From assembly GCA_949987565.1 (NCBI GenBank), contig OX465113.1, forward strand, positions 881,764-945,763: 64,000 nucleotides of DNA. Direction: 5' to 3'. Source of the DNA: Luidia sarsii (Eukaryota > Echinodermata > Asteroidea > Paxillosida > Luidiidae). A program made the position numbers and the translations under genes. Positions within the stretch are counted from its first letter, which is position 1; every line of letters starts with the position of its first letter. Shown here in pieces: positions 44,479-56,000 of this stretch. The notes beneath the pieces were generated by a model. The model was not told where the DNA came from, ran no database searches, and saw only the letters and a list, made by a program, of their open reading frames with translations.

Positions 44479-47400
44479 TTACCGAGTGACTTTCCAGGGG
44501 TGGGCAAAGACTCCGTGCAGGGAGGCACAGGTGAAGTACCGCACACCATCCACCGAGCCATTGTTCTTTCCATCGGGTCTGTCTAACTCGATGCCGTACC
44601 ACCAGCCTAAGGGATGGAGAGAAAACGAGGCATGAAAGTTGTCGCAGCTGAGCTGAGCCCTCCGACTAAAAAGCAATCAATGCCCTACGCATGCGGTCAA
44701 TAGCAAAAAGCCCAGCCAATCCAATAAAGGTTTGCCCTACTCTGTGTTAATAAGCTGTGTACTTAAATCAAAGGGTACCTGCGGCAAATTGTGTCAGACC
44801 ACTGTATCTCACAATGCCGTGCCGGGGTACCTGACCGGCCAGCTGCACGCGGTCCCCAACTGTGATCACATCCGGCTCACTGACGACAGAGGATCTTCTA
44901 TGACGACCTGAAACAAAGATTCACCGCATCACTTTATTTATCTATAATAACATTGTGAGAAGTATAAAACTTGAATGCTGTGTGGATTTTTAAGTTGAAA
45001 TTTAACAAAGTGGGACCAGCCCAAAATGGCTGAGAATGGCTGCGGACATCTTGCCCCCCCCCCTCCCTCCCTCTTACCGGTGTCAACCTTGGGCGATACG
45101 TGAGAGACGTCTATCTTCCCGTGATCCACGGCCAGGGCAGACTTGGGCGTGCTTGGTCTGGGGCTGATGCCAAACTTGCTCACTTTGGACAGAGGCACAA
45201 AAATCCCTGCGGGACAAGAACACAACGCAACGCTCACTTGAAGACGGAGGTTGAAAAGCCACGTTACCCCTTTGTGTGACTCCCCAACTCCTGTGTCTGA
45301 CTCTTAGGACTATCTGATGCTTGCATCCAAATGAAAATTGGGGATGTGATCTCCAAAGACAGCAGGTAACGGTGCACTGCTTCTAACTGGTGTCCCCAGC
45401 CCACCCCTAAAATAATGATAACTAATTATTTGAGAATCCCCGTCTGAAAGCTGGATAGCTCAAGATGCTGAGAGCTACAACAGTTACACAAGAAGCCTGG
45501 ATTAAAATCCTGGTCCAGTCTGATTATCTGCATCAGTTATCATGCATTGCCCAACAATTCACTCTCTTGCATCTGTCCCACGGCAGTTCAAACTCTCCCA
45601 TCCCACAGGGATTCTGTGCGTACCGTGCTGCGGTGGACACTGGAAATAGACAACGCCCTCTACAGTCCCGTCGTGCTTCCCGACGTCCTCGTCCAACTCG
45701 ATGCCTGCCAAAGCGCCCGAGGCAAACTGAGTGGCTCCGTAGAACCTCAAGGTGCCAACCTGAAAGGGGTTACCCAAAAACAGCGAGGAAATGTGAGGAG
45801 TAACATCATCAGAATCTGATAAGTGGTACAGTACTATGCGAGTGAAGGTGCACAGCAGAACTTGGAACATTTTCAAAATTCTCTAACTTTTTAATTAATC
45901 CAAATTTGGAGGGCCTGACATTTTGATCCTAGCAGGACCTTTCTCTAGGGCAGAAAATCTGAATGTGGATCATTTCTGCCTTTAAGAAAGGTCCAACTAC
46001 GATCGAAATGTCAAGCCCTCCAAATTTTGATATTCGCCTTTTGGTAATACTAGTCAGCAAGCAGTTTGCAACATTTTTATCTATTTTATCCTATTTTCTG
46101 TTATCGTTTGATAACTTTCACTCTCACTGTACTGTCACTCTGAGACACCAAAGGAATGTCAATTCCTATCTCCAGCCTTCCCGAGTCCCTCCTATCTCCT
46201 TCTTTCCTTAGCCCTTAACCTTGAGTGGCTTTATAGCCTTGTTTTGAGCAAAAATTGCATTAAAAAAAAGGGAGGAGAAGGGGGCTTCCTTCTTACCTTG
46301 GCATCGCCGACGCACACCCTGTCGCCCAGTCTCAGTCCATGGGAGGCCAGGAGCACCTTACCAGGCACGCCCTGGTAGCTCTGCGGTGCATGCTGCGGTG
46401 GCCGGTCCCTGTGAGTGGGCCGCGGCCACAGCAGTTGCTTCAGCCTGGCCGCCGTCGCCTTGGCTGCAGGCTCCGTGGGGTCGGGCACGCAGGCCGCTGG
46501 TGAGAGTCCGCGCTCGTTCCTGGAGGCGCTGTCTGCGCCCAGCTCCAGCAGGCAGCGGGCGGACTCCAGGCAGCAGCTCTCAGCGGCGATGTGAAGGGAC
46601 GTGCCGCCGTCAAACTGGCTGCAACGGGACTCTAGGTCTGTGTGAGAATCCGAGCAGCAAGCAACAAAGTCAGGGGGACGGCGCTCAAACTAGTACTAAG
46701 TGGCTATCGTCAAACAATAGAGCCACACTCCTTCTTGAAAGAGAAGTGCTACACAATATCACCGCAAACCTTCCACTTATTGTCAAACAGTGGACAGGAA
46801 AAGTGAACGGGAAATTTCAAACCATTTGGCTTTGCAAATTTTCTTTGCTATTCCGATAAATTGTTGGACATTTCCAAGTGAGTTTTCCTTTCCATCTGGA
46901 TTGATATAAAAGGTTTCAAATCACGCACAGAGGCTTGTTGCCTCAGGCTGGGGTACTTTGATATGAGAGGTCCTCTGTGAGCATTCTGATGACCAGTGGG
47001 GAAGGCAAGGGCTTTACTCCAAACCTCTGAACTGTGTGGCGTTGAGCAGCAGCCTGACCACGGAGGCAGCATCGAAGTAGACGGCGTAGTGCAGCGCCGT
47101 CATGTCCGACCAGCGGCAGCTCAGCAGCGGGTCAGCCCCAGCTTCCAGCAGCAGGCAGACCAGCTGCTGCGCCTGGCTGGGCTCCCCGATACCCTGGCAG
47201 CCTGCCCGGGCAGCGCAGTGCAGCAGCGTCATGTCCGTCAGGCCGTCCTTGTCATCCACGTGGAAGTCCCGCTTCATGATCTGTCACCGAGAGAGAAAGA
47301 CGTGACCAGTAACAAACTCCTTCAGTTTCCCCCCTTTTGTTTTATTTTCTCATTGTCTCCCTCCCTCGTACTCAAAAGCCTCAACTGCCATATAACTAAC

Positions 47401-48155
47401 TGATGCCCCCACCACGGCAAAGACTAGTTGACTATAAGGGAAGGTCACCATCTAAAGGCTGGATAGCTCAGACGGAAGAGCACTGGTACGTTAATCTAGA
47501 GGTATCAGGTTCAAGTCCTGCTCTAGTCAAATTTTCTTTGCCTATTTTTCAATTTGAATAAATCATCCCAAGTCCATATGCACCTCAATCTCTCAATGAG
47601 GGCGCCCTTTTGGATATGTCAAATGCATGGGGTCTAGTATTATCCCTCCAGGGATGGGTTTCACAAAACATTACGCTGGACCAGTCTTACCCTTGTTGAA
47701 GTGGTCAGGCAGACCAGTACTAATAATTGCAAATATTTACAAATACAAAAAACCGAGGACCAGTCAAAACCTTGGCGGACCAATCAAAACTGGTCCGGAC
47801 GGCCAGTAGTAAATAAAGCTATGGGGAATTTCTGAATACGCTGAGAGAGTGGCCCGGTTCTCACCTCTTGTCCGAGTGCCAGGATGCTGCGCTGCACCTG
47901 AGGCACCCATTGTCGGAGGACGGCAAAGAGCTGCCCCACGGTGGTACCAGGGTCCTGGGCCAGGGACCAGCAGCCAGGGCAGACGGGATCAAAGAAGGAG
48001 AGCTGGAGGTCCAGGCACTGGTGGCACAGGAGCGCCTCACAGATGGGGTGAGCCACTGCCGAGGCCCGACCCACGGCAGCCCTGACCGGTAACTCCCTCC
48101 GCAACGCCTCGTCTTGCCCTCTGTCTGAGAGAGGTGACGGGTCCTCAGTGGCCAT
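44479..48155 (-). CDS. CLIP4: CLIP3/CLIP4-type protein: ankyrin repeats and two CAP-Gly domains
   Basis: Seven exons with consistent phases: 47865-48155, 47025-47280, 46297-46637, 45624-45759, 45078-45206, 44779-44907, 44479-44606; 469 residues. Members of this family bind microtubules (CAP-Gly binds C-terminal EEY/F tails) and sit at plus ends or on Golgi/endosomal membranes. The N terminus carries the family signature ([23 protein letters not shown]). Ankyrin repeats span about 109-235 ([29 protein letters not shown]). CAP-Gly 1 (about 284-355) has GKHDG at 323-327; CAP-Gly 2 (about 401-469) has GKNNG at 440-444. The CAP-Gly 1 motif reads SGALAGIEL, with L where W is usual. The end is uncertain: the TAA at 44479-44481 overlaps a good donor (cg/gtaaga), so more 3' exons may exist outside what I could find. 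CLIP3 and CLIP4 are not separable here. Confidence 0.9.
45450..45525 (+). repeat. tRNA-like SINE relic in CLIP-type intron
   Basis: gctggatagctcaagatg, then an eroded anticodon arm and aaaatcctggtccagtc at the 3' side. Confidence 0.6.
45890..46090. mobile_element. Hairpin retroposon, diverged copy in CLIP-type intron
   Basis: Arms gagggcctgacattttgatc and gatcgaaatgtcaagccctc with both central words, followed by the tail tcagcaagcagtttgcaac. Orientation like copy 2. No clear target duplication. Confidence 0.7.
46165..46268 (+). repeat. Second copy of a non-LTR 3' tail
   Basis: ccagccttcccgagtccct, then agtggctttatagccttgtt and an A-rich end, matching the end of the element at 43950-44468. 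It stops about 30 bp before exon 3 of the CLIP-type gene. Confidence 0.7.
47415..47556 (+). mobile_element. tRNA-derived SINE in CLIP-type intron 1
   Basis: Begins acggcaaagactagttgac, A box tagctcagacgg, B box ggttcaagtcc, ends tcaaattttctttgcc. The two ends, ggcaaaga and tctttgcc, are perfect 8-bp inverted copies. Confidence 0.8.
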
Positions 48156-49155
48156 CTTCAGATGGAACCTAACACGACAAAACGGCGGAGGGATTCACGG
48201 TGAGGAAATCTAAATCGGGCAGAGTGGAGAGATTTTCATAACCATACCCAGACTTGAAGTCGGCCCAGAACAGATGTTGACTAAACCGATGGTTTATTCT
48301 AGTTACCACTTTCAAAATACATGTACTCCAAATACTTGGGAAAGCCTATGAAACGGCAGATTTTAGTTCCAAAAGTGTGCAGCAGGAAGGAAGGATGTGA
48401 CTGCTTTCTGCTGTCACTTCAATACTGTTTGGCCTTGGCAAAACAGTGAGTCATGCATTTGTCAACAATTGTAACATTTTATTATTTGTAAAGACAACTT
48501 AGCTAACTATTTTAAAAACAAGAATTCATCAACGGCCTCTAGATATAGATTTTCTAGCACATGTTGATAAGTTTGCCTTGCTCTGCAGTGAGATCCACCT
48601 TGTAAATGTAAAACTAAAAGTAAAAAGCTCGATATGGGTCAAAGTTACTTTGACCATTGCGTCATTACTAAATAACAATTTCATCATTCATGGGGCTTTT
48701 TTTACGGGTTTTCCCGCTGATCTCAATCAATGTAGTGTGAGGCCAGTGTCAAGAACATCAGAACATTAAAAAAAATCGCTTAATAATCGCACACGTACCC
48801 TTCTCTTATCCGTTTTTCCTGGTCTCCCCACCCTCCATCCTGAGTGCAGCCCCGCCCCCACAAAAGTCCCGTCTGTTTATCATGAATAGCGCCCTCACTA
48901 GTTTACATTTTTTGTTTTTATCGATCAATCCATTATAGCGCCACCCATTGGCAGAAGAGTGCCAATGTTTTCATGTACTGTACCGCCGATTCGATGAACC
49001 AGCGACTGGCAGACAGAAGTGTCAGTGTCGGCAGTGAGTGTTGAGTTCTATCTCGCCCAATCTCTGCGATCGTGACTCAGTCACTCCAACGAGCTATCGC
49101 ACTGAGTAACCGAGACTCACTGAGACACTACAGTGGCCTAATATTCGACCAGCGG
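48156..49155. promoter_or_regulatory. Divergent intergenic region of the CLIP-type gene and RNF220
   Basis: The two genes are head to head. No coding exon seen. A candidate non-coding first exon of RNF220 ends at about 49155 at a good donor (cagcgg/gtgagt). Promoter elements are not evident by eye; the region could hold both promoters. Inference only. Confidence 0.4.
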
Positions 49156-50006
49156 GTGAGTTTGAGTTCTTTGTCGTTTCTTTAAGACCAAGTCCCGTTC
49201 GGTTTGTTCGTCCGTCCGTTTGTTTACGTACATGTACATCTAGTGCACGTACATTTTACAGGTACCCTCCCAAGTTCCTATTGCATCGATTTTTAGTAGG
49301 GGATGATTTCTGTTTAAAGGTGTACGGTGTAGCAATACTTAGATGCGTGCATTTCTGAACCAAGTTGCTCCCTGCATTTGATGCAATTTTCCTTGGAGTT
49401 GGAATCATTCACAAAACTTGTTTTTGTTTGACCTTGGCTGGAGTATACACAAAATGTACATGAATAGTTAATCCTTGCATAAAAATGGTGTGCATTTCTG
49501 AACAAACTTGCTGTTGGATTGGATCTCCCTTGCTTGATGAATTTATTTAACTGTTTTAGTACTACTACTAGCTGTAGGCTTTGAATGATCTCTTTTCTTA
49601 ACAGATATTTTGATCATGTGATCAAAATATTTGGCAAGACCCTCACTGTAATAATTTTCAAAAGTCTTGAAACAAACCTAATCCCAATTTAGATGACCAA
49701 TTGTAATGTAGACAAAATCCATGGTCTGGCACATCCACTTGCCCCCCCAAATGTCTTAAACAGTTAACGTATTGAAGTATTTCCAAAAGTCATGATATTT
49801 GTCCCGGCCTAGTCAAACTCAAGTCAAGTTTTCTTTGCCAATTTCTTCCCTCCTTTTATTTTCTGTATACATTGTGTACATACTGGTAACTTTGGAGTGA
49901 ACTCAAGTTAATTAAAGAGCAACTACTATTGTTGAGTTGTGAATTTGGTGGTCTCTATTCTAAGGAGGCTTTATCTATCTTGTTCCATTTGTTTGTTTTC
50001 TTACAG

Positions 50007-50064
50007 AACCCAAGTATGCTCCAGTATCAAGTGTAAGCACGCTCGCCAGACTTAGTGAATTTTC
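50007..50064 (+). other. RNF220 5' UTR part of the first coding exon, with a short upstream frame
   Basis: A strong acceptor (tttgttttcttacag) precedes 50007. An upstream ATG at 50015 opens a six-codon frame (MLQYQV) that ends before the main ATG at 50065. Confidence 0.5.
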
Positions 50065-53000
50065 ATGGAAAGTTTGGCTCAGTCCAGCTCAGGGAAAGGG
50101 GACTCTGGCCCAATGCTGTCCCACCCATTGGGGCCCGGGGCGGGACCCAGCCCCGCCCCTCTAACCACACCCGTGGGCGCGGCCTTCTTCCCGCCGGGCC
50201 GGGAGCGCGGCCCCGCCTTTGCCACCGCCGCCGACTACGGAAAGGCGACCCTGGGGTCATCGACCTCGACCCACCTCCTGCGAGGGCTGGCGGGCCTAGA
50301 GGGTGGGCGTGGCCACGTGCCGGGGAGGGGGGCATTCCACCCGGTGCGGCCGCACTCCGGCCAGCGGGCCATTGACCTGGAAGCATCCGATGGCTTGTCC
50401 TCATTGGCCAATGGGAAGCACCCGCCGACACTGGCCACAGGTGATGATGGCTCTGATGACAAGCGCTTATCACGGCGTAAGTAAATGCCATCAAAATGTT
50501 TGCAAATTTAAAAACCTGGACCAAAAATCACGAAGCCTTTGAGTAAGGTCCTGCTAGGATCGAAACGTCAGGCCCTTTTACTTTTGAGATTTATTTATTG
50601 CAGGTCATTTTAGTCAGTGAGCAGTTTGCAACAGTTTTATTTGTTTACTTCACAAAGGAAAGAGAGACAAATTAGAGATTATTTCTCAGTAGTTGCGTTC
50701 CTTCAGTTGATATATAGTGTACAAACTAAAAAGCTGCATCCACTTTGTGTGATCCTTGATCAACTAGAACCAAGTTACAAAAATAATTGACACACTCATT
50801 GCATTGCATGTAATTCTTTTGAGTTGGTATCAGGACGAAAGGACTAAATATTGAATTACATTAACTGCCTTCTCCACCTGTAGGCCCCTACCTACACAAA
50901 TTCCAATTCAGACTTGCCTCCATTTACAAAGGCCTGCAGGTTTGAAATTTCAATGTTTGTGAAGGGGCCTTTCAGTATTCCTGCTTTTTGGGGGGTTGTA
51001 AAGAGGCGTTGCCAAGGAGAAAATCATGCAAACAAGAGAGCTGTCTAATCTTCACAATTTTTGTGTTTTACTGTCAAACTGTGTATGTGTACGCAAGCAT
51101 TTTTAGAGAGTCACGTGAATGTGGTTTTTTTCTTCGTATGTTGGCAATCCGACAGGGGTGCTGTTAATGTTTGTCTCTTATAAATTATAGTTATTAACTT
51201 ACTTATTTCAATATCCTGTGATTTTTGTTGATTTTTTTTTCTTGTAGGCCTATTTTCCTCCCTGTGAATTGTGAAGTGATAAATGAAATGAAAATAGGGT
51301 ACTACAGTGTAGCTCCAATTGAATTGATTTTCCATCCAGTTGAACGGATTGGGGTGTTTTTTTTTTGGGGGGGGGTCATTCTTGTCTAAATATTTTCACA
51401 CAAGTGGGAAAACAAAATTGACATCATTTCTTTTCACATTATTTCGGTGAAAATTTAACTAAAAAGTAGTATAGTCTACAACCTTACCTCAATAATTTCA
51501 AGCATCTGTAATCACCTACAGGTTACATAATTATTAGTTAAAGAATAATCATAATGAGATATCGGACTTTAAACCGTAGCCTATCATAGGTTCCTGCTGT
51601 AAAATCTAGTCCACTCAAATATTCTTTACGGATTTTATCTCAATCTCAGAACAAATTCTTTTAAAATGTGGAAGTCAAATTACCTTTCCTTTGTTTGTTT
51701 GAAAAAAAAAAATTAAAAGAAAACCTTGAAGCTATGTACAGTAGCAGAATAGCATATCGTTCTCCGGACATTGAGTCATTGAGCAGGGAATCTTAACTCC
51801 ACGTACAAGGACAGGCTGTGAGAAAGGAGTATCCCTCATGTCCGATCAGCGGCGAGCTTCAAGGACCTGAAATAGGACCCAGAAGCATACAACTGATGGC
51901 CATTGCTCTAAGGACCACTGACTACCGTACATGCCATCTACGACTGAGATATGCAATGACCACAGTAGGCTTTCGCCCTGGTCTGTCCTGGTGCTGGTCA
52001 CCGACCCCAGACAGAAGGATTTTTTTTCCTTCTTCCCCCGCCTACTTTCCTTCTTCCCCTTTCTTTTTTATATTAATGGAGGATTCAGTTTCGGCTATTT
52101 GTCCCCGCGGCCCTGGTTTGTGTCGGCCCTGTCGGGACGTTAGGACTGAGTTAGTTACGGTATATGCTCACCCCTGAGGCATCTTGTCGTGAAAATGCAT
52201 GACACCTTGATGTGAAGACGGGGGTAGGGATGTTGTCGTCATTTTCTTCGTTATCTTTCCTTTGGTTGTCTTCCTTCTGGGCTTTTTGGTTTTTGCTGTT
52301 TGCTTTTTTGTTTAAGGTTTCTGGAGATTTGTGTATTTTGGAGACATTTTTGCCGCATAAATGTATGCATGAAGTTGTAGTGTGGTTTGTCTAGCATTGA
52401 ATTGTGCATTGATTCTGCTGTTGAGTTTGTGGACAAGTTCGTCATCATTTATTGTCTCAACTGGTTGGGATTTTGAGGCCACCCTCTGTCTCTCCACTCT
52501 GTGAAATGGTGATTTTTTCAGTGTCTCGAGATGGTCTAGATATCCGAAGATACACATCTTTAGACACATGAATTTGCCATGTGCGACGGACCCCGACGGT
52601 GTAGTTTGAAATCAGCAAATACATACTGTGCACATTTACTAATTAAAATTTTATTTAAATGTACTTCGCTACACGCCAACAGTATTTTATACACTTTTTC
52701 AACTGTCACTGCAGTACACAGTGTTTCCCAAATTGCAAACCTCACCCTCTGTTCTTCTAAAGTACATGTAGGTAAGGGATTTTTTGTTCCAGTCTCGTGG
52801 GATCTTGAACATCCCGTGGCACGTCCAGGTCAAAAATCAACTCTGGTCACGGTGTTCTGAAGGTTCCGGCAATGATGGGGTTAACTGTTAATGCACATTT
52901 GTAGGCTCGCTGTTTTGGGGGATGGGTGGTGGTTTTTTTTTCCTTTACCAATAAGTCCAATATGGATGGTCCCGAGGTTGGCTAAATGTGTTTGTATTAA

Positions 53001-56000
53001 TGGCCTCGTTTGCTCTTGGGAGACTGCAGTCGTTTGTTGTAGCCCACAGCCATCTTGCCAATTATCGGCTGCGGAACCTCCTGGGGATAGCTTTGTCTTC
53101 CCCAACCCCTCAGCCTCCTCCCCCCTCCCCCCTCCCCCTCTCCCTCTCCCTCCTCCCCTCCTTCCCAGGCTTCCCCTTCCTCCCACTTCTTCCAGATCAA
53201 ACCTCTGCCGTTGTGCGGATAGTGACACTTGTCACAATTATCAACTCCCTCTGTCTCTCTATTTTTTTTTTCTCACTTTGCTTCTGTCTCTCCTTAACTA
53301 TCTCTTTCCCTCTCCCTGTCTCTCTCTCCCACCTCCTCTCTCTCTCTCTCTCTCTTTGTCTATGTCCTGTACATGTATATCTCTATTTCTATCTTAATTT
53401 TCTCTTTTGTTTCTCTATCCTTTGTCTCTCTTTCTCTACCTTTTTCTCACTCTTGCTTTCACTCTTTTTCCCTTTCTCTGCCACTTTCTCTTTCCTTTTA
53501 GTTGTGGTCTTTGCCTGTCTGTCTCTCTTTCTCTATCTGACTTTCTCTTTCTCATTCTCTCTTGCTTTCTCTGTTTTGCTCTTTCTTTCTCTCTCTGTTT
53601 GTCTCTCGGTCTCCCTTTCTCCCTCTCCTCCCCATCAAGACCCTGGCCGCTGTGCTAAGGGACCACAGGGCCACCAGCCATCCCCACCAACCCCACCATC
53701 CCCACCATCCCCCAGGCATCTTATGCAACACAGCACCACCTGGACAGTAATTTACGCACTGAATCAGTCGCCATCGTGCAGTGGGGAGAGGCTGAGGGGG
53801 CACACAAAATACTGGCCGACTTTGCCCGTCGTCGGTGATGTATTAGGTTTTATTAACGGCAAAAGAGAACCGCTGCCATACGTGATGCAAAATGATATTT
53901 CAAACGCTGCTCACCTCAGAAAACAAATCCACTTTCCACAAATGCAATGTAGATTGAATCGATTTCTCAATTTCATGTGGCACTGTAGAAATTGAGTGGA
54001 AGAGAAGAAATGACTAGAGAATCACAGTTGAATGATTCTTTCATTCAGTGGCCTGAATTTAAACGGTCTGAAGAGTTTAAAGAACAAATCTTATTGTTGA
54101 ACGTGATTTTACACCATTCTGCCAACAAAAGAATAAAATTTCGATGAAAATGAGTCCAGTGTTAATTTTATTATCAAAGAGCTGCAGCTTTATAAAAAAA
54201 AATTGTATAAATCTGTTTTGAGCAGAATCTTAAAATCTTTAAAATATATATACCTCAATCTCTTTAAAATAATAGAAAAAAAAATTGGAACAGTTTATTG
54301 ACTAGATTGGCCAAAAATGTCGAAGAAATCTTAGCAGACATTTGGACGGCCTGATGTTTCAATACATTTAAGGATTTTTCTTATTTATGGATGGTTGCAA
54401 GAATCTTCCTGCTATGATTGAGATGTCAGACCCTTTAAATTGTTAATTGTTGGAATGAAATGTGTCATGGATAGAATTTGTAGCATCCATTTTTGTATTG
54501 CAGGTCATTTTAGTCAGTGAGCAGTTTGCGACAGTTCTATGTAATTTTCTTTATGGATGAAATGGTTAATGGTTGCGGAATGGTAACTTCACAGAATACG
54601 TTCTTCCTGTAAAAATACAGTCTACTGGTGACATTTGTTGACCTCAGAAGGGAAGGTGTTAGCTGGCTAGGAGGTAGACATTTAGAAATTTATCAACTAG
54701 TATAGGCAGAGAAATGCCTAGAATTAGTTGGGATAAGGGTCGTCGCTTTAAGGTTTTACATTTAGAGCACCACAGAGAGGAGACAATTGCGAGTAATTTG
54801 TCACGCAAATGGCTCAATTAACGGCGACGCTTGGCTGGTATCCTAAGGGAGTCGTAACGTGCTGAGCGGCATTGTATGTAATCTGCACGCCATTTGTCTC
54901 TCTGAGTGATTGCTGGGGAATAGGAAGTGTTTATGCATCTCCAGGGCTGTAGAATGTGCCATCAATTTATTTTTTGGGGGGTGGAGGGGAGGTTGTGGGA
55001 GAAAGGGGAGAATTGAGGAGTTTGTGTTTAGCTGCCATGAACTGAAAATAGGAATCATTTGTCAAACTACATGGAAACGTTTGACTGCAAAACTGCAGTC
55101 TGACGCCGTGAAGTAATGTGATGGAATGCCTGAGACGAGAATTTTCTTAGTAACTTCCACGAAGGGGGACTTTGGAAGCAGTGCTATGGTGACTTTGTTG
55201 GTCAACAGAGAAAAACACCCAGAGTGTACCACAAGCATACAGGCTGATGAGTATTGACTTCTCATCTTTCATTCCTGCCTCAGAAAGCCCTCTCACTCAA
55301 TCTCTTTTTATCTCTTTTCTTTTTGATCAGGAAAACGCAAAGTAGTCAACCCGGAAAACTCTGTGTGTACAATCTGTGGTCTGACCGTCCGACCGGGTGA
55401 ATTGCGCGCCCACTTTGAGGTTGAGCTGGAACGTCTGAACAAAATCACCAGGTAGACAAGGCCCCTGTGTTAGGCCTTTTCACACGACACAGCTTTTTTC
55501 CCCGGGAGTGAAAGCATCTCAAACCAGGCATGCACTGACTATCGGTTACAGCACACAACCCTGGGGTGAACTAACCCAGCCTCAGACCCACACTCTTGTG
55601 CAAGGTCGGCAAATCCCCAGGGTAAAGGTAGTTTCTGAGAAATTGCCGGGCTAAGTGACAGTATTGTGAAAAGGAATTTCAAGTGGAATTGTTGTAATGT
55701 GAAAAGGCGTTTCGAGAACAGAGGTCTCAGGCTCCAAATCTGTCCAATCAAAATCTCCATACTCATTTAATTAACCCTAATCACGCCCAAACGTTATAAA
55801 TACCAGAACTGTGTTGGGTTTTTTAGAGAGTTAGAGCCACTGAAATTCATTTCCTTCGTTTGATCTTTCCTCTTTCCCTCTAGACCCGGGAAAAGCACTC
55901 GAGACACCTCATCGCACTCCAAGAAGGTAATGATAGCATGTACATTGTGTGTAGTCTTGAATGTTGTGTGCTATGCTAGCACAGCTTTCCCCTTGTCTTT

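Noticed and set aside
52988..53995. 335-codon frame in the RNF220 intron
   Set aside because: Mostly CT-repeat translation (SLSLSF), no recognisable domain, and it lies within a large intron.
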